Shown: positions 15,201-23,638 of the stretch, one piece after another
Layout of the letters: each line of letters opens with the position of its first letter
How positions within the stretch are numbered: the stretch's first letter is position 1
From: a virus
Reading direction: 5' to 3' (one strand)
Virus record (IMG/VR): IMGVR_UViG_3300035069_000162
Coordinates: 1 to 32,469 of that record
Length of the DNA stretch: 32,469 nt
Position numbers and translations under genes: made by a program
The notes under the pieces: generated by a model
Database searches by the model: none
The model's input: the letters and a program-made list of their open reading frames with translations, nothing else
What the model was told of the DNA's origin: nothing

Positions 15201-16685
15201 ATGAAGTTAGATAGAATCTGCATTATCGGAGGTGGTAGTGCAGGGTGGATGACAGCATCTATGTTGTCAAGACATTTTGAAGGAACTGGTATAGAAATAA
15301 CTGTTGTCGAAGCAGACATTCCAAGAATCGGAATCGGAGAAAGCACGACACAGTTTTTTAATACCTTTATACGGTATCTCGATCTCAAAGATGAAGATTG
15401 GATGCCACATTGTAATGCTACATATAAACACAGTGTCAAGTTTACTAACTTCAACCCAGACGGTTCATTTCATTATCCATTCGGTACAAGAGGCACAGAT
15501 ATACCTCTGACCGAGTATTATAATTGGAGGAGAGGAAGAAATATTGACAGTATGACCTTTTGTAGGGTATTCTCAGATGTTATAGACCCTATTGAAGTCA
15601 ACCGTCTTTATCCTCCATTTTTAGAAAGATACGTGGGTTATCACGTTGACGCACTATTATTCGGAGATTTTTTAAGAGATCATTATGCAATTCCAAAAGG
15701 TGTTAAACACATTAAAGGCACGGTCACTAACATTCAATCCTGCGTGGATGGGGTTAGCAGAGTTTACCTTGGCAGTGGGGATAGGTACGTTGATGGTGAT
15801 CTCTTCATAGATTGCACTGGATTCCGTGCATTATTGATGAATGAACTTAATGTGAAATGGGAAGATTGGAGTACACTATTAAAAAATGATTCTACTTGGG
15901 CAGTAAGAAAACCATATACAGATAAGAAAAAAGAAATACAACCATACACCGAGTGTACAGGTTTGAGTTCGGGATGGGTATGGAATGTACCTACTTGGGA
16001 TAGAATCGGAACGGGATATAATTATTGTTCACAATATATTACAGATGAAGATGCACTTGCAGAGTTTAAAGAGCATCTAGGAGTGGATATACCAGAGAAT
16101 ATGTTTAGATTACTCAAGTGGCCAACAGGGATTAGAGAGAAAGTATGGTCACATAACGTAGTGAGTATTGGTTTAAGTGCAGGTTTTATAGAACCATTAG
16201 AGTCTGGAGGACTATACTCAGTCCACGAGTTCTTATTTAAACTAATACAGGTGTTACCTAAAGCATCTAATAAATGGAACGGATTTCAACGAGAACAATT
16301 TAATCACTCAGTCAGAAAGAAATTTACATCATTCAGAGATTTTGTTGTGAAACATTATACTATGGGTTATAGAGATGATACACCGTTTTGGAAAGATTAC
16401 ACAGATATGGATGCACTAGGTGAGTTTCCAGATTTACTTACACAAGATTGGGAACAAATACAAAACATTAATTACATATCAGAAGGTGAAGCATACTTGC
16501 TAGGAGGTTATGAATATGATATAATGCCAGAACATTATGAAATGTTATCCAAAAGAAATGGATATAACATACCTGATTTTGAAGAACCGATCCTAAGAAG
16601 AACCTTTATGGATCAGACTTTGGGGAGATACCCGAACGCATATGAATACTATGAAAAGTACCTATATAATGAGCAAGGGAATTAA
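15201..16685 (+). CDS. Flavin-dependent tryptophan-halogenase-type enzyme 1
   Basis: Class-typical 494-residue enzyme. The FAD-binding start is ICIIGGGSAGWMTAS (7-20), followed by IGIGESTT (43-50). Lys76 in NATYKHSVKF aligns with the catalytic lysine that forms the haloamine-like intermediate. WVWNVP (259-264) corresponds to the WxWxIP signature, and GFIEPLES (328-335) carries the expected catalytic glutamate. With reduced flavin and halide such enzymes chlorinate or brominate an aromatic substrate; the substrate is not known here. Flavin reduction would have to come from a host or unlinked reductase. It stands directly in front of a divergent paralogue. Homologues occur in other cyanophages. 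Confidence 0.85.
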   Translation: MKLDRICIIGGGSAGWMTASMLSRHFEGTGIEITVVEADIPRIGIGESTTQFFNTFIRYLDLKDEDWMPHCNATYKHSVKFTNFNPDGSFHYPFGTRGTDIPLTEYYNWRRGRNIDSMTFCRVFSDVIDPIEVNRLYPPFLERYVGYHVDALLFGDFLRDHYAIPKGVKHIKGTVTNIQSCVDGVSRVYLGSGDRYVDGDLFIDCTGFRALLMNELNVKWEDWSTLLKNDSTWAVRKPYTDKKKEIQPYTECTGLSSGWVWNVPTWDRIGTGYNYCSQYITDEDALAEFKEHLGVDIPENMFRLLKWPTGIREKVWSHNVVSIGLSAGFIEPLESGGLYSVHEFLFKLIQVLPKASNKWNGFQREQFNHSVRKKFTSFRDFVVKHYTMGYRDDTPFWKDYTDMDALGEFPDLLTQDWEQIQNINYISEGEAYLLGGYEYDIMPEHYEMLSKRNGYNIPDFEEPILRRTFMDQTLGRYPNAYEYYEKYLYNEQGN

Positions 16686-16687
16686 TT

Positions 16688-18328
16688 ATGAAAGTTGAAA
16701 ACATTGTTATTGTGGGTGGTGGTTCATCAGGTTGGATGACTGCTGCTGCATTGTTAAAGTGCTGCCCGTGGACAAATGTAATTCTAATTGAATCAGACAA
16801 ACCTACAGTGGGTGTAGGAGAATCTACATTAGGTCATTTCAACAAGTATTTAAGAGCATTAGACTTAGAAGATAAAGACTGGATGCCTAAGTGTAATGCA
16901 ACATATAAGAATAGTATTCAGTTTACAGATTTTAGAGAGAAAGGAACAGTATTTCAATATCCATTTGGTAAATATGATTATAATGATACTGTAGAAGGTA
17001 TGAAAGATTGGTTTGATCTTGCTAGAGAAAGACCAGAAGAATATCCTCCAGAATCATTTGCAGAGTTCTTTAACAAAGAAAACTCAGCATTAGTAAAACA
17101 TAATAAACAATGGGATAATAGAGATAATAGATGGAGAAACTTTAATTGGTTAACTGACGTTGCATATCATTTAGATGCTGAAAAGTTTGCAGAGTATCTA
17201 AGGGATGATTATTGTGATAACTTTGATGATAGATTTACACATATTAGAGGTGAAGTCAGGGGATCGGTGAAAGATATAAACGCAGGTGGTTCACCCGCAG
17301 TCTCAAACAGATATATTAAACAGTTAGCAGTCAGATTAAATGAAGATAAAAGGACTGTAGGTGTTATTGGCGACTTGTTTATTGACTGTACTGGTTTTAA
17401 ATCAGTCCTATTAGAAGAGTATATGGGTACTAGGTTCATTAAATTTAATGATTTAGCAAACGATAAAGCATATTTTGCCCGCATACCATATCTCACACAA
17501 GATGAGAGAGAAAAACATATGCACAACGTGACTGACTGTCAAGCAGCGGAAAATGGTTGGTTATGGTCAATACCACTATGGAATAGGATCGGAGTTGGAT
17601 ACTGTTGGTCATCTCGATTTGCAATGGAAACAGAGACTAGACAAGAGTTTGAAACGTGGATAGAACAAAAATATGGTGTATCTCCAGAACAGTATGAGGT
17701 AGGAACTATTGATATAAAACACGGGTATCACGAAAAAGCGTGGAACTTGAATGTTGTTGCTATTGGACTGTCTTATGGATTTGTTGAACCATTAGAGTCA
17801 ACGGGACTGTTAACAACACACGAAAATATACTCAGACTGGTAGATGTATTATCAAGAAGAAGAGGATATGTAACACAAATAGAAAGAAACTGGTATAACT
17901 ACGCTGCACAGAGAGAAGTAATTGGATTTAGTAAGTTTGTTGCTATGCACTATGCTCTGTCACAAAGAACAGACAACCCTTATTGGAGGTGGTGTTCACA
18001 AAGAAACGAGTATATGACAGAGCAGTTTGATGGTTTGGTAAGAGTTAATGATAACTATGAAAGACTTGGATCATCATTAGACCTAGATCAAACTATGGAT
18101 GTGAATATGAATGGTATGAATTACATAGCAGCAGGTCAAGGAATGATGTTAGGTCGAGATTGGTATTTTGACCGTGATCCAGATGAACTTACATTTGTTG
18201 CAAACAGTCATTCAAAATACTCAAAAGAAGTCAATGACTTTGTTGAAAGTGATGACTGCCCTACACATTATGAATACTTAAGAGACTACATCTATGGAGG
18301 GGATGAATTACGTGCTGAACTTATTTAA
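16688..18328 (+). CDS. Flavin-dependent tryptophan-halogenase-type enzyme 2
   Basis: A 546-residue paralogue of the upstream enzyme with all landmarks: IVIVGGGSSGWMTAA (6-20), VGVGESTLGHF (41-51), Lys74 in NATYKNSIQF, WLWSIP (291-296) and GFVEPLESTG (364-373). It has about 50 extra residues, mostly in an insert after residue 97 (DYNDTVEGMKDWFDLARERP), likely near the substrate pocket. The gap from the first gene is 2 nt, so the two are translated together. Tandem divergent copies may act on two sites of one substrate or as a heteromer; this is inference. Confidence 0.85.
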   Translation: MKVENIVIVGGGSSGWMTAAALLKCCPWTNVILIESDKPTVGVGESTLGHFNKYLRALDLEDKDWMPKCNATYKNSIQFTDFREKGTVFQYPFGKYDYNDTVEGMKDWFDLARERPEEYPPESFAEFFNKENSALVKHNKQWDNRDNRWRNFNWLTDVAYHLDAEKFAEYLRDDYCDNFDDRFTHIRGEVRGSVKDINAGGSPAVSNRYIKQLAVRLNEDKRTVGVIGDLFIDCTGFKSVLLEEYMGTRFIKFNDLANDKAYFARIPYLTQDEREKHMHNVTDCQAAENGWLWSIPLWNRIGVGYCWSSRFAMETETRQEFETWIEQKYGVSPEQYEVGTIDIKHGYHEKAWNLNVVAIGLSYGFVEPLESTGLLTTHENILRLVDVLSRRRGYVTQIERNWYNYAAQREVIGFSKFVAMHYALSQRTDNPYWRWCSQRNEYMTEQFDGLVRVNDNYERLGSSLDLDQTMDVNMNGMNYIAAGQGMMLGRDWYFDRDPDELTFVANSHSKYSKEVNDFVESDDCPTHYEYLRDYIYGGDELRAELI

Positions 18329-19103
18329 AAAGAAAAAGAAAGAACCAAAACCTTGGGTTAGGTTTCACAGTTTGGAGCCTGGATTGGCAGAATGTTATCC
18401 AGTCAAACCAACGTCTAGTATAAAACGTGCGTGGCAAGAAAAAGAAGTAAAGGAAAAGCAATGCCCTTTTCAAGGATCACAGAATAGTTCAAACTGCCCT
18501 GGTATCAAGCAAATTGCGAGAATGGGATGGGTAGTTGTTGCACCTATGGATTTTATTATTATCACAAATGGTGACGGTGCATCTTTTACTTGGGAAACCC
18601 CTGGCAGATTCTCAAGGCACACTAATTACATTAGTAATCACGCACCAGAACAGGTTATTCCATTAATTGACAGTCCACGTGACACATTAGCACACATAAT
18701 TAAGGTGGAAACACCTTGGCGACTGACATCTAGTGATGATGTTGTTCTATTACAACAACACGTTCATTGGAATAATGAAGATCGCTTTACTGCTGTAACT
18801 GGGATCTTTGATCCTAGATATGCTATGCAAGTCAACGTGCAATTACAATGGCACGTTATGGATAGTGGCACAGATGGAACACTTGTGAAAGCAGGTACTC
18901 CATTAGCACAATATATACCTATACCACGTATTTACTTAGAGAAAGGGTGGTATGATATGACAGTCAATAATGCGACTGACAAAGATTGGGATTTAGAACA
19001 CGCTTTTAACTACTCAATCAATGCCGAGTATATGATACACGACAATGTTCAAGGTCGTATATCTAGGGCAATGAAGGCAATTAATTACCACAAAAACAAA
19101 TGA
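18303..19103 (+). CDS. Unknown beta-rich protein beside halogenases, 266 aa
   Basis: Start set at ATG 18303 because GGAGGGG lies directly upstream, inside the end of the halogenase gene; an in-frame ATG at 18294 precedes it. The protein starts with a very basic stretch (FKKKKKEPKPW), then is mainly beta with Trp/Pro motifs (MGWVVVAPMDFIIITNGDG, VETPWRLTSSDDVVL, GTPLAQYIPIPRIY). The order 'GW..P..F', 'W', late 'G.P....P.P' reminds me of the uncharacterised DUF6065 family, but I could not check this. It sits between halogenases and oxygenases and overlaps the next gene (ATGA), suggesting a shared pathway. Confidence 0.65.
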   Translation: MNYVLNLFKKKKKEPKPWVRFHSLEPGLAECYPVKPTSSIKRAWQEKEVKEKQCPFQGSQNSSNCPGIKQIARMGWVVVAPMDFIIITNGDGASFTWETPGRFSRHTNYISNHAPEQVIPLIDSPRDTLAHIIKVETPWRLTSSDDVVLLQQHVHWNNEDRFTAVTGIFDPRYAMQVNVQLQWHVMDSGTDGTLVKAGTPLAQYIPIPRIYLEKGWYDMTVNNATDKDWDLEHAFNYSINAEYMIHDNVQGRISRAMKAINYHKNK

Positions 19104-19405
19104 CTATTGACGAACTAATCCAAAATTTCTATCTACAACAGAAACAGGTAGATTTAGAAATTGAAAACTATGACAAAGAGTTTGCTGACAAAAAATTAAA
19201 CCCATACGGTGTTACAACCATTGAGTTTGAAAAACGATCTGAAGCAATTAAGAAAAGATCACAATTAGAAGGTGCTATAGATGCCCTAATGATTTGTAAA
19301 CGTGATGTTCTTGGTGATGACAGTGAAGTTTCTATTCCAAACAACCTTGAGGTTGAAGGTGGTGGAAATGAAGAAATGGAGATTATAGGTGGATCATCAT
19401 CTTGA
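19100..19405 (+). CDS. Hypothetical coiled-coil protein, 101 aa
   Basis: Residues 1-70 are a predicted helical, charged region with heptad-like spacing (FYLQQKQVDLEIENYDKEFA ... FEKRSEAIKKRSQLEGAIDA), followed by a glycine/glutamate-rich tail (EGGGNEEMEIIGGSSS). The start overlaps the previous stop and the end overlaps the GTG of the next oxygenase. It might act as a small adaptor or dimerising partner, but this rests on context only. Confidence 0.6.
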   Translation: MTIDELIQNFYLQQKQVDLEIENYDKEFADKKLNPYGVTTIEFEKRSEAIKKRSQLEGAIDALMICKRDVLGDDSEVSIPNNLEVEGGGNEEMEIIGGSSS

Positions 19406-19988
19406 ACCATTAGATGAGGTTCATTGGTTATGGAAACTCAAATACGAGTTTGCATACGAAGGAGAGTCTCTACAAGAACATATCGGTAAACTGATAGATC
19501 ATACTGTACAGAACTATGGAACTGGATCAGCATTAGAAACTGGTGCATCATTTTCTACAGTATATAATCAGGAACATTCTCCACATAATTGGGAAGTGTT
19601 AGAGGATTTGTTCGTATTTCTACAACCAAAGTTACAAGAGATATGGACACATTGGGGATATAGTAACAAAATAACAAAACCCGTTCGTTCTTGGGTAAAC
19701 GTACATAAAAAAACGGGAAAAACTATGGAACATTATCATAATCAATGCCCTATGGTTGTTAGTTGTTATTTAAAAGCACCAAAGAAAAGTGGAAACTTTG
19801 AATACCGAGATCCATTGGAATACCATAGATGGGGTAGTCCAGGGGAACCTCAAATTTCATTATGGAGAGAAGTTGAAGTAGAAACAAATGATATAATAGT
19901 ATTTCCAGGGTGGTTAAAACATAGAACACAGGTAAACCAAACTGATGAAGATAGAGTTTGTTTAACTATTAATTATGATTGCGATTAA
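19389..19988 (+). CDS. 2OG-Fe(II) oxygenase-like protein A
   Basis: The GTG start is preceded by GGAG at 19378-19381. The 199-residue product has the pattern of the 2OG-Fe(II) oxygenase family covered by TIGR02466/PF13759: SWVNVHKKTG (101-110), a metal site EHYHNQCP (His115, His117), SCYLKAPKKSGNFEYRDP, then NDIIVFPGWLKH (distal His178) and an Arg189 within EDRVCLTINY to bind 2-oxoglutarate. The usual HxD is here HxH/HxN, as often in this subgroup. It would hydroxylate an unknown substrate. It is the first of a run of seven such genes. Confidence 0.78.
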   Translation: MDHHLEPLDEVHWLWKLKYEFAYEGESLQEHIGKLIDHTVQNYGTGSALETGASFSTVYNQEHSPHNWEVLEDLFVFLQPKLQEIWTHWGYSNKITKPVRSWVNVHKKTGKTMEHYHNQCPMVVSCYLKAPKKSGNFEYRDPLEYHRWGSPGEPQISLWREVEVETNDIIVFPGWLKHRTQVNQTDEDRVCLTINYDCD

Positions 19989-20511
19989 AGATGACATAAT
20001 ACCTGAGTTATATCAGGACAGAATTTACAGTATGATGACTAACACGGTGTTTCCGTGGACATTTTTAGAAGATGTCACATACAGAGAGAATGATGTAGCA
20101 AAAAATATAAACGCAAACGCAACAGGAACTACTGGATTTGCACATTTATTTTATGATAGACAAAGTGAACACGAGTCACGTTATTGGGATTTCTTATTTC
20201 CATTGTTTCTAACTATTGTAGATAATCCAAACTTTGAATTATTAAGAGCAAAGGGTGGATTACTATTAAATACAAATACAGGTTACAATCACGCACATAT
20301 AGATGCGGAGATACCACACACAACCACATTATATTATGTGAATGATAGTGATGGTGACACCTATTTTTTTGATGGTGATGGATCGGTGATCCAAACGGTG
20401 AAACCTAAAAAAGGTAGGATCGTAACTTTTAATGGGTTAACATATCACTCATCTAGTTGCCCTAAAGAAAACTCACACAGATTAGTTTTAAATTTTAATT
20501 ATGTCATATAA
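19975..20511 (+). CDS. 2OG-Fe(II) oxygenase-like protein B
   Basis: The 178-residue enzyme keeps a complete facial triad and cosubstrate arginine: His108-x-Asp110 in NHAHIDAE, distal His158 in GLTYHSSSCP, Arg169 in HRLVLNFNY. Between them the strand TTTLYYVNDSDGDTYFFDG and KPKKGRIVTFNG match prolyl-4-hydroxylase-like dioxygenases. It overlaps oxygenase A by 14 nt and is overlapped by the next gene by 11 nt, so the genes are co-translated. Substrate unknown. Confidence 0.82.
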   Translation: MIAIKDDIIPELYQDRIYSMMTNTVFPWTFLEDVTYRENDVAKNINANATGTTGFAHLFYDRQSEHESRYWDFLFPLFLTIVDNPNFELLRAKGGLLLNTNTGYNHAHIDAEIPHTTTLYYVNDSDGDTYFFDGDGSVIQTVKPKKGRIVTFNGLTYHSSSCPKENSHRLVLNFNYVI

Positions 20512-21130
20512 TTATCCCACAGTAGTTATAGATGATTTCTTTGAGACACCCACACTCGTAAGAGAATGGGCATTGGGATTGGATTATTTACCTGCTGCGA
20601 AACATCCGTCAGGTGGTTATTGGTCAGGTGTGAGAGCAACTCCATTACTACACGAAAATGATTATCGTTTTCATCAGAAATTAGCACAAAAATTAATTCA
20701 GTATATACCACACGCAACATACTTTGAGAAATTAGATGCAACTTTTCACGTATGCACAGATGATTATGAATCGGGATGGATTCATAGGGATGATGATGAT
20801 TATGGTATTGGTGGTTTGATTTATTTAAACGAGACAAATCCACAAAATTGTGGTACAATATTATATGATGTACCCAGTAATGACGATAGCATCAATTATG
20901 AAAAAGAGTTCAAATCAAATGTAACTACAGATGATATTGAACTAAGAAAACGACTGAATAAAATGAGATTGGACTGTAATAAACATTTCACTCCCAATAC
21001 ATCAGTCGAAGCACGTTTTAATCGCTGCATCATATTTGATGGTAGAAAATACCACTCAGGCGGTGATTATTTTGGAAATGACATCACCACAGGTCGATTA
21101 ACCCTAGTATTTTTTGGTAAAGTATTATGA
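20501..21130 (+). CDS. 2OG-Fe(II) oxygenase-like protein C (DUF6445-like)
   Basis: A 209-residue protein beginning TVVIDDFFETPTLVREWALG, typical of the DUF6445-type branch of the 2OG oxygenase superfamily. Metal site His95-x-Asp97 (WIHRDDDD), GGLIYLNETNPQNCGTILYD, and distal FDGRKYHSGGDYFG (His185) followed by Arg199 in TGRLTLVFFG. The insert at about 130-165 is helical and charged. All key residues are present, so it is probably active. It overlaps both neighbours by a few bases. Confidence 0.78.
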   Translation: MSYNYPTVVIDDFFETPTLVREWALGLDYLPAAKHPSGGYWSGVRATPLLHENDYRFHQKLAQKLIQYIPHATYFEKLDATFHVCTDDYESGWIHRDDDDYGIGGLIYLNETNPQNCGTILYDVPSNDDSINYEKEFKSNVTTDDIELRKRLNKMRLDCNKHFTPNTSVEARFNRCIIFDGRKYHSGGDYFGNDITTGRLTLVFFGKVL

Positions 21131-21858
21131 GAACAATTAATCACGAAGGAGTAGCAGTTGAGGTTCTTGTAGAAGATCGTCTATTTGTTGCCCGCAGTGC
21201 AGTTCCAAAAGAGTTATGTGAACACACAGCACTCGAATATCATATGATAAAGGATGTTGTTCAATATCAATACCCAGATATGCCTATGGGCGACCCTACT
21301 ATGCCTGGGGCATTTAGTATGTACTGCCCTGTATGTTTTGAAGCATTAGGACAATACCATAAACCATTTGTTGAATCATTAATTGAAAAAGAATTATGGC
21401 AAACATTTAGTTATGGTAGGTTGTATGTAAAAAACACAGAGTGCTATCAGCATAGAGATCGTAGTTCGGGAGAATGGGTGGGAAACATTTGTGTAACAGC
21501 AGACCCACAATATAAATGGTCATTCTTTATAGATGTCAAAGGTGAGAAACACGAATTATTTTTGGAAACAGGTGATTCGGTAATTTTCAAAGGACACGAA
21601 GATTTGCATTGGCGACCAAACTACGAAGGAAACAAAGAACAAATACAATGTTTCGTTTCTTATGTTGATAAGAACGGACAATACGCTGATCGAAAATGGG
21701 ATGGCAGACCAATGCTTGCAGCACCTTGGGAAGCAGCGAGTGATTTAGTAAGAAATGAACAATCACAACAAAACCATAATCCTTATTACGGTAAATGTGA
21801 AAACAATACTGGAGAAGGTTATGACGAAGATGATGAAGCATTTGAAGAATTATTATGA
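21127..21858 (+). CDS. 2OG-Fe(II) oxygenase-like protein D
   Basis: The 243-residue protein has YQHRDRSSGEW (His109-x-Asp111), a beta region (WSFFIDVKGEKHELFLETGD), SVIFKGHEDLHWRPN (distal His161 or His157) and Arg163, consistent with a cupin-type dioxygenase. The N-terminal 90 residues contain a Pro/Met/Cys-rich insert (PDMPMGDPTMPGAFSMYCPV) and the C-terminal 35 are very acidic (GEGYDEDDEAFEELL), neither seen in the neighbours. The stop overlaps the start of psbN (ATGA). Confidence 0.72.
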   Translation: MRTINHEGVAVEVLVEDRLFVARSAVPKELCEHTALEYHMIKDVVQYQYPDMPMGDPTMPGAFSMYCPVCFEALGQYHKPFVESLIEKELWQTFSYGRLYVKNTECYQHRDRSSGEWVGNICVTADPQYKWSFFIDVKGEKHELFLETGDSVIFKGHEDLHWRPNYEGNKEQIQCFVSYVDKNGQYADRKWDGRPMLAAPWEAASDLVRNEQSQQNHNPYYGKCENNTGEGYDEDDEAFEELL

Positions 21859-21998
21859 ACCATTACAACTTTGACCCTAATATTACATTTCCAATATCAA
21901 TAGCAGTAATCACAATACTGTTAGCAGGTTATGGAATTTATAAGGGATTTTTTGCAAATCAAAATTTAACAGACCCTTGGGATGACCACGATGACTAA
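21855..21998 (+). CDS. psbN: PsbN-like photosystem II assembly peptide, 47 aa
   Basis: One membrane helix (FPISIAVITILLAGYGIYKG) is followed by a short acidic tail, LTDPWDDHDD. Cyanobacterial PsbN has the same arrangement: a helix ending in GYxIY and the tail L.DPFE(D/E)H.D. The matching GYGIY and DPWDDHDD make the call firm for so short a protein. PsbN is needed for assembly and repair of photosystem II in host membranes, so the phage copy may support PSII turnover in infection. It is placed, unusually, within an oxygenase cluster and coupled to it by ATGA. Confidence 0.82.
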   Translation: MNHYNFDPNITFPISIAVITILLAGYGIYKGFFANQNLTDPWDDHDD

Positions 21999-22074
21999 TT
22001 ACGGACTAGAAATAGTGTTTTGGGTAACACTAGGATTATTTCTCATTATTCAATGGGAGAAAGTTAAAAAATGA
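21991..22074 (+). CDS. 27-residue single-helix membrane peptide
   Basis: The ATG lies inside the end of psbN and the stop overlaps the start of the next gene (ATGA), an arrangement unlikely by chance in all three. The product (MTNYGLEIVFWVTLGLFLII, then QWEKVKK) is a short N-terminus, one helix and a basic tail. It is the size of minor photosystem or cytochrome b6f subunits, but I do not match it to PsbT, PsbM, PsaM, PetG, PetL or PetN. Function unknown. Confidence 0.5.
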   Translation: MTNYGLEIVFWVTLGLFLIIQWEKVKK

Positions 22075-22307
22075 ATGAAGTCACAGTATTTGTTTACTTG
22101 TGTTTCTTTGTTGCACTATTCGGAATGACCTTTGCATTTATGTTTAAAATGATGACAGCAACATTAAGGGAAATGGATAGATCACCTGTCAACAGTTATG
22201 GTGATGCTATGAAACCGTACAAAACCACACACCCAGAAATGGATGAGGTGAAAAACGGTGATGAGTTGTTAGTTTTTAAAATAGAAGATGAGGAGGAAGA
22301 TGATTAG
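22071..22307 (+). CDS. Small membrane protein with conserved-looking acidic tail, 78 aa
   Basis: One hydrophobic helix (VFVYLCFFVALFGMTFAFMF) is followed by a basic-Met region and a soluble tail, YKTTHPEMDEVKNGDELLVF, then an Asp/Glu-rich end. The THPEM.EVK.GEELL pattern recurs in my memory of cyanophage small membrane proteins. It is coupled to the upstream peptide by ATGA. Along with psbN it makes a three-gene membrane group in the middle of soluble oxygenases. Function unknown. Confidence 0.65.
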   Translation: MNEVTVFVYLCFFVALFGMTFAFMFKMMTATLREMDRSPVNSYGDAMKPYKTTHPEMDEVKNGDELLVFKIEDEEEDD

Positions 22308-22935
22308 TCCTGCATTTCCAAAAATTCCTGATTATATAATTGTTGATGATCTCATATCTGAAACATATCAAGAATGGTTAATCTCTTTAATTAAAGATGA
22401 GAACTTGATGTGGCACAGAAAAGACTCAGCAATTATGGATGCAAATTCGGAAGATCGCAGAAATGGGTTCTGTAATTTTCATTATATGTATGAGTGTGAT
22501 AAAGGTGGAAATGTATCTCCTTTGTGTAACGCATTTGTTCCTATGTCACTCAACATTATGGACAAAATCGGTGCATTTAATTTAATGAGAATGAGAATTA
22601 ATTGTGTACCCGCTATGTATGAAAACGTGACACAGTTACCACACATTGACTCATACGTTCCAGACAGTTGGAACGTAATATATTATATGGATGACTCAGA
22701 TGGAGACACAGTTATCTACAACGAAAGAACCCTAAATGATTATGACTATAACAAATATCTGAAAGAAGATAACTTCACAGAAAAGGTTAGAGTCACACCC
22801 AAAAAGGGTAGAGCAGTTGCCTTTAAAGGCGACCTATTCCACGCTTCTACGACCCCCAGTAAGACGTGGCGACCAGTTGTTAACATAAACATATCCCTAA
22901 ACCCTATTACACAAAATCCGTATAGTAATGCGTAA
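22300..22935 (+). CDS. 2OG-Fe(II) oxygenase-like protein E
   Basis: Start chosen at ATG 22300 because GAGGAGGA lies just upstream, within the previous gene's end; an in-frame ATG at 22288 would begin inside that site. Numbering from it, the triad is His115-x-Asp117 (LPHIDSY), distal His181 (GDLFHASTTP) and Arg191 (KTWRPVVNIN). The strands SWNVIYYMDDSDGDTVIYNE and TPKKGRAVAFKG closely parallel oxygenase B (YYVNDSDGDTYFFDG, KPKKGRIVTFNG), so B and E look like an internal duplication. Probably an active prolyl-hydroxylase-like enzyme. Confidence 0.82.
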   Translation: MISPAFPKIPDYIIVDDLISETYQEWLISLIKDENLMWHRKDSAIMDANSEDRRNGFCNFHYMYECDKGGNVSPLCNAFVPMSLNIMDKIGAFNLMRMRINCVPAMYENVTQLPHIDSYVPDSWNVIYYMDDSDGDTVIYNERTLNDYDYNKYLKEDNFTEKVRVTPKKGRAVAFKGDLFHASTTPSKTWRPVVNINISLNPITQNPYSNA

Positions 22936-23638
22936 CTACGAACCTAATTTAATTGACTCAGGAGAGGATTGGGTAGTCTGTAAATCAGAAGTTGTATCCA
23001 ATGAATCAGAGGAAATGAAAGTACAACTTGGTAGAGCATATCGTCTATTCAAGAATACTTTTACAGGGTGTGACTCGTCATTAAAAAATGATGGACTAAC
23101 ACTTGATGCACTACCAGATTTATTTTCTCAGGTAGATGCACGACAAGAAGATATGGAACAACTAAAAAATATGAAATCGGGAGACTTAAGTGGATATAGA
23201 TTTTATAATGTATTTAATTTAACTTCTCCTAGTCCTTTGTTTTATCATCTATTAAAAGAAATTAGTGTAATCGTAAGAAAACATTTAGGTAACTTTGGTG
23301 TTAATCCTGATGACCCATTGTGGATGCAATGTTGGATGAATTTTCATAAACCAGATCAAGTGTTAGATTGGCACGATCATCATTTTCCGTGGCACGGATA
23401 TATTAGTATCGACCCAAAAGACTCAATAACAAAATTCAAAGAGCATTTACCAGTAGGAACATACGAGTATAATATAATCAATAAAATTGGGAATATCTAC
23501 TTGGGGCCTGGGTTTTCGAGGATGCACAAAGTCGTAGTTAATAACGATTATGAAGGCGATAGGATTACTTTAGGGTTCGATATTATAACTCAATCAACAC
23601 TACCTGACGATCAATTCTCTCTCATTCCATTATTATGA
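22928..23638 (+). CDS. 2OG-Fe(II) oxygenase-like protein F
   Basis: The 236-residue protein has a helical N-terminal half (to about 125), then WMNFHKPDQVLDWHDHHFPW with His149 and His151, HGYISIDPKD, and the distal GFSRMHKVVVNNDYEGDRIT with His200 and Arg212. The metal site reads HxH or HDH rather than HxD, a variant seen in this superfamily, so activity is likely but not certain. It overlaps the previous gene by 8 nt and the next by 4. Confidence 0.7.
   Translation: MRNYEPNLIDSGEDWVVCKSEVVSNESEEMKVQLGRAYRLFKNTFTGCDSSLKNDGLTLDALPDLFSQVDARQEDMEQLKNMKSGDLSGYRFYNVFNLTSPSPLFYHLLKEISVIVRKHLGNFGVNPDDPLWMQCWMNFHKPDQVLDWHDHHFPWHGYISIDPKDSITKFKEHLPVGTYEYNIINKIGNIYLGPGFSRMHKVVVNNDYEGDRITLGFDIITQSTLPDDQFSLIPLL

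Noticed and set aside
20526-20858. Histidine-rich minus-strand frame opposite oxygenase C
   Set aside because: His/Asn/Leu richness is what the complement of Asp- and Asn-rich coding produces; no ribosome site or family match.
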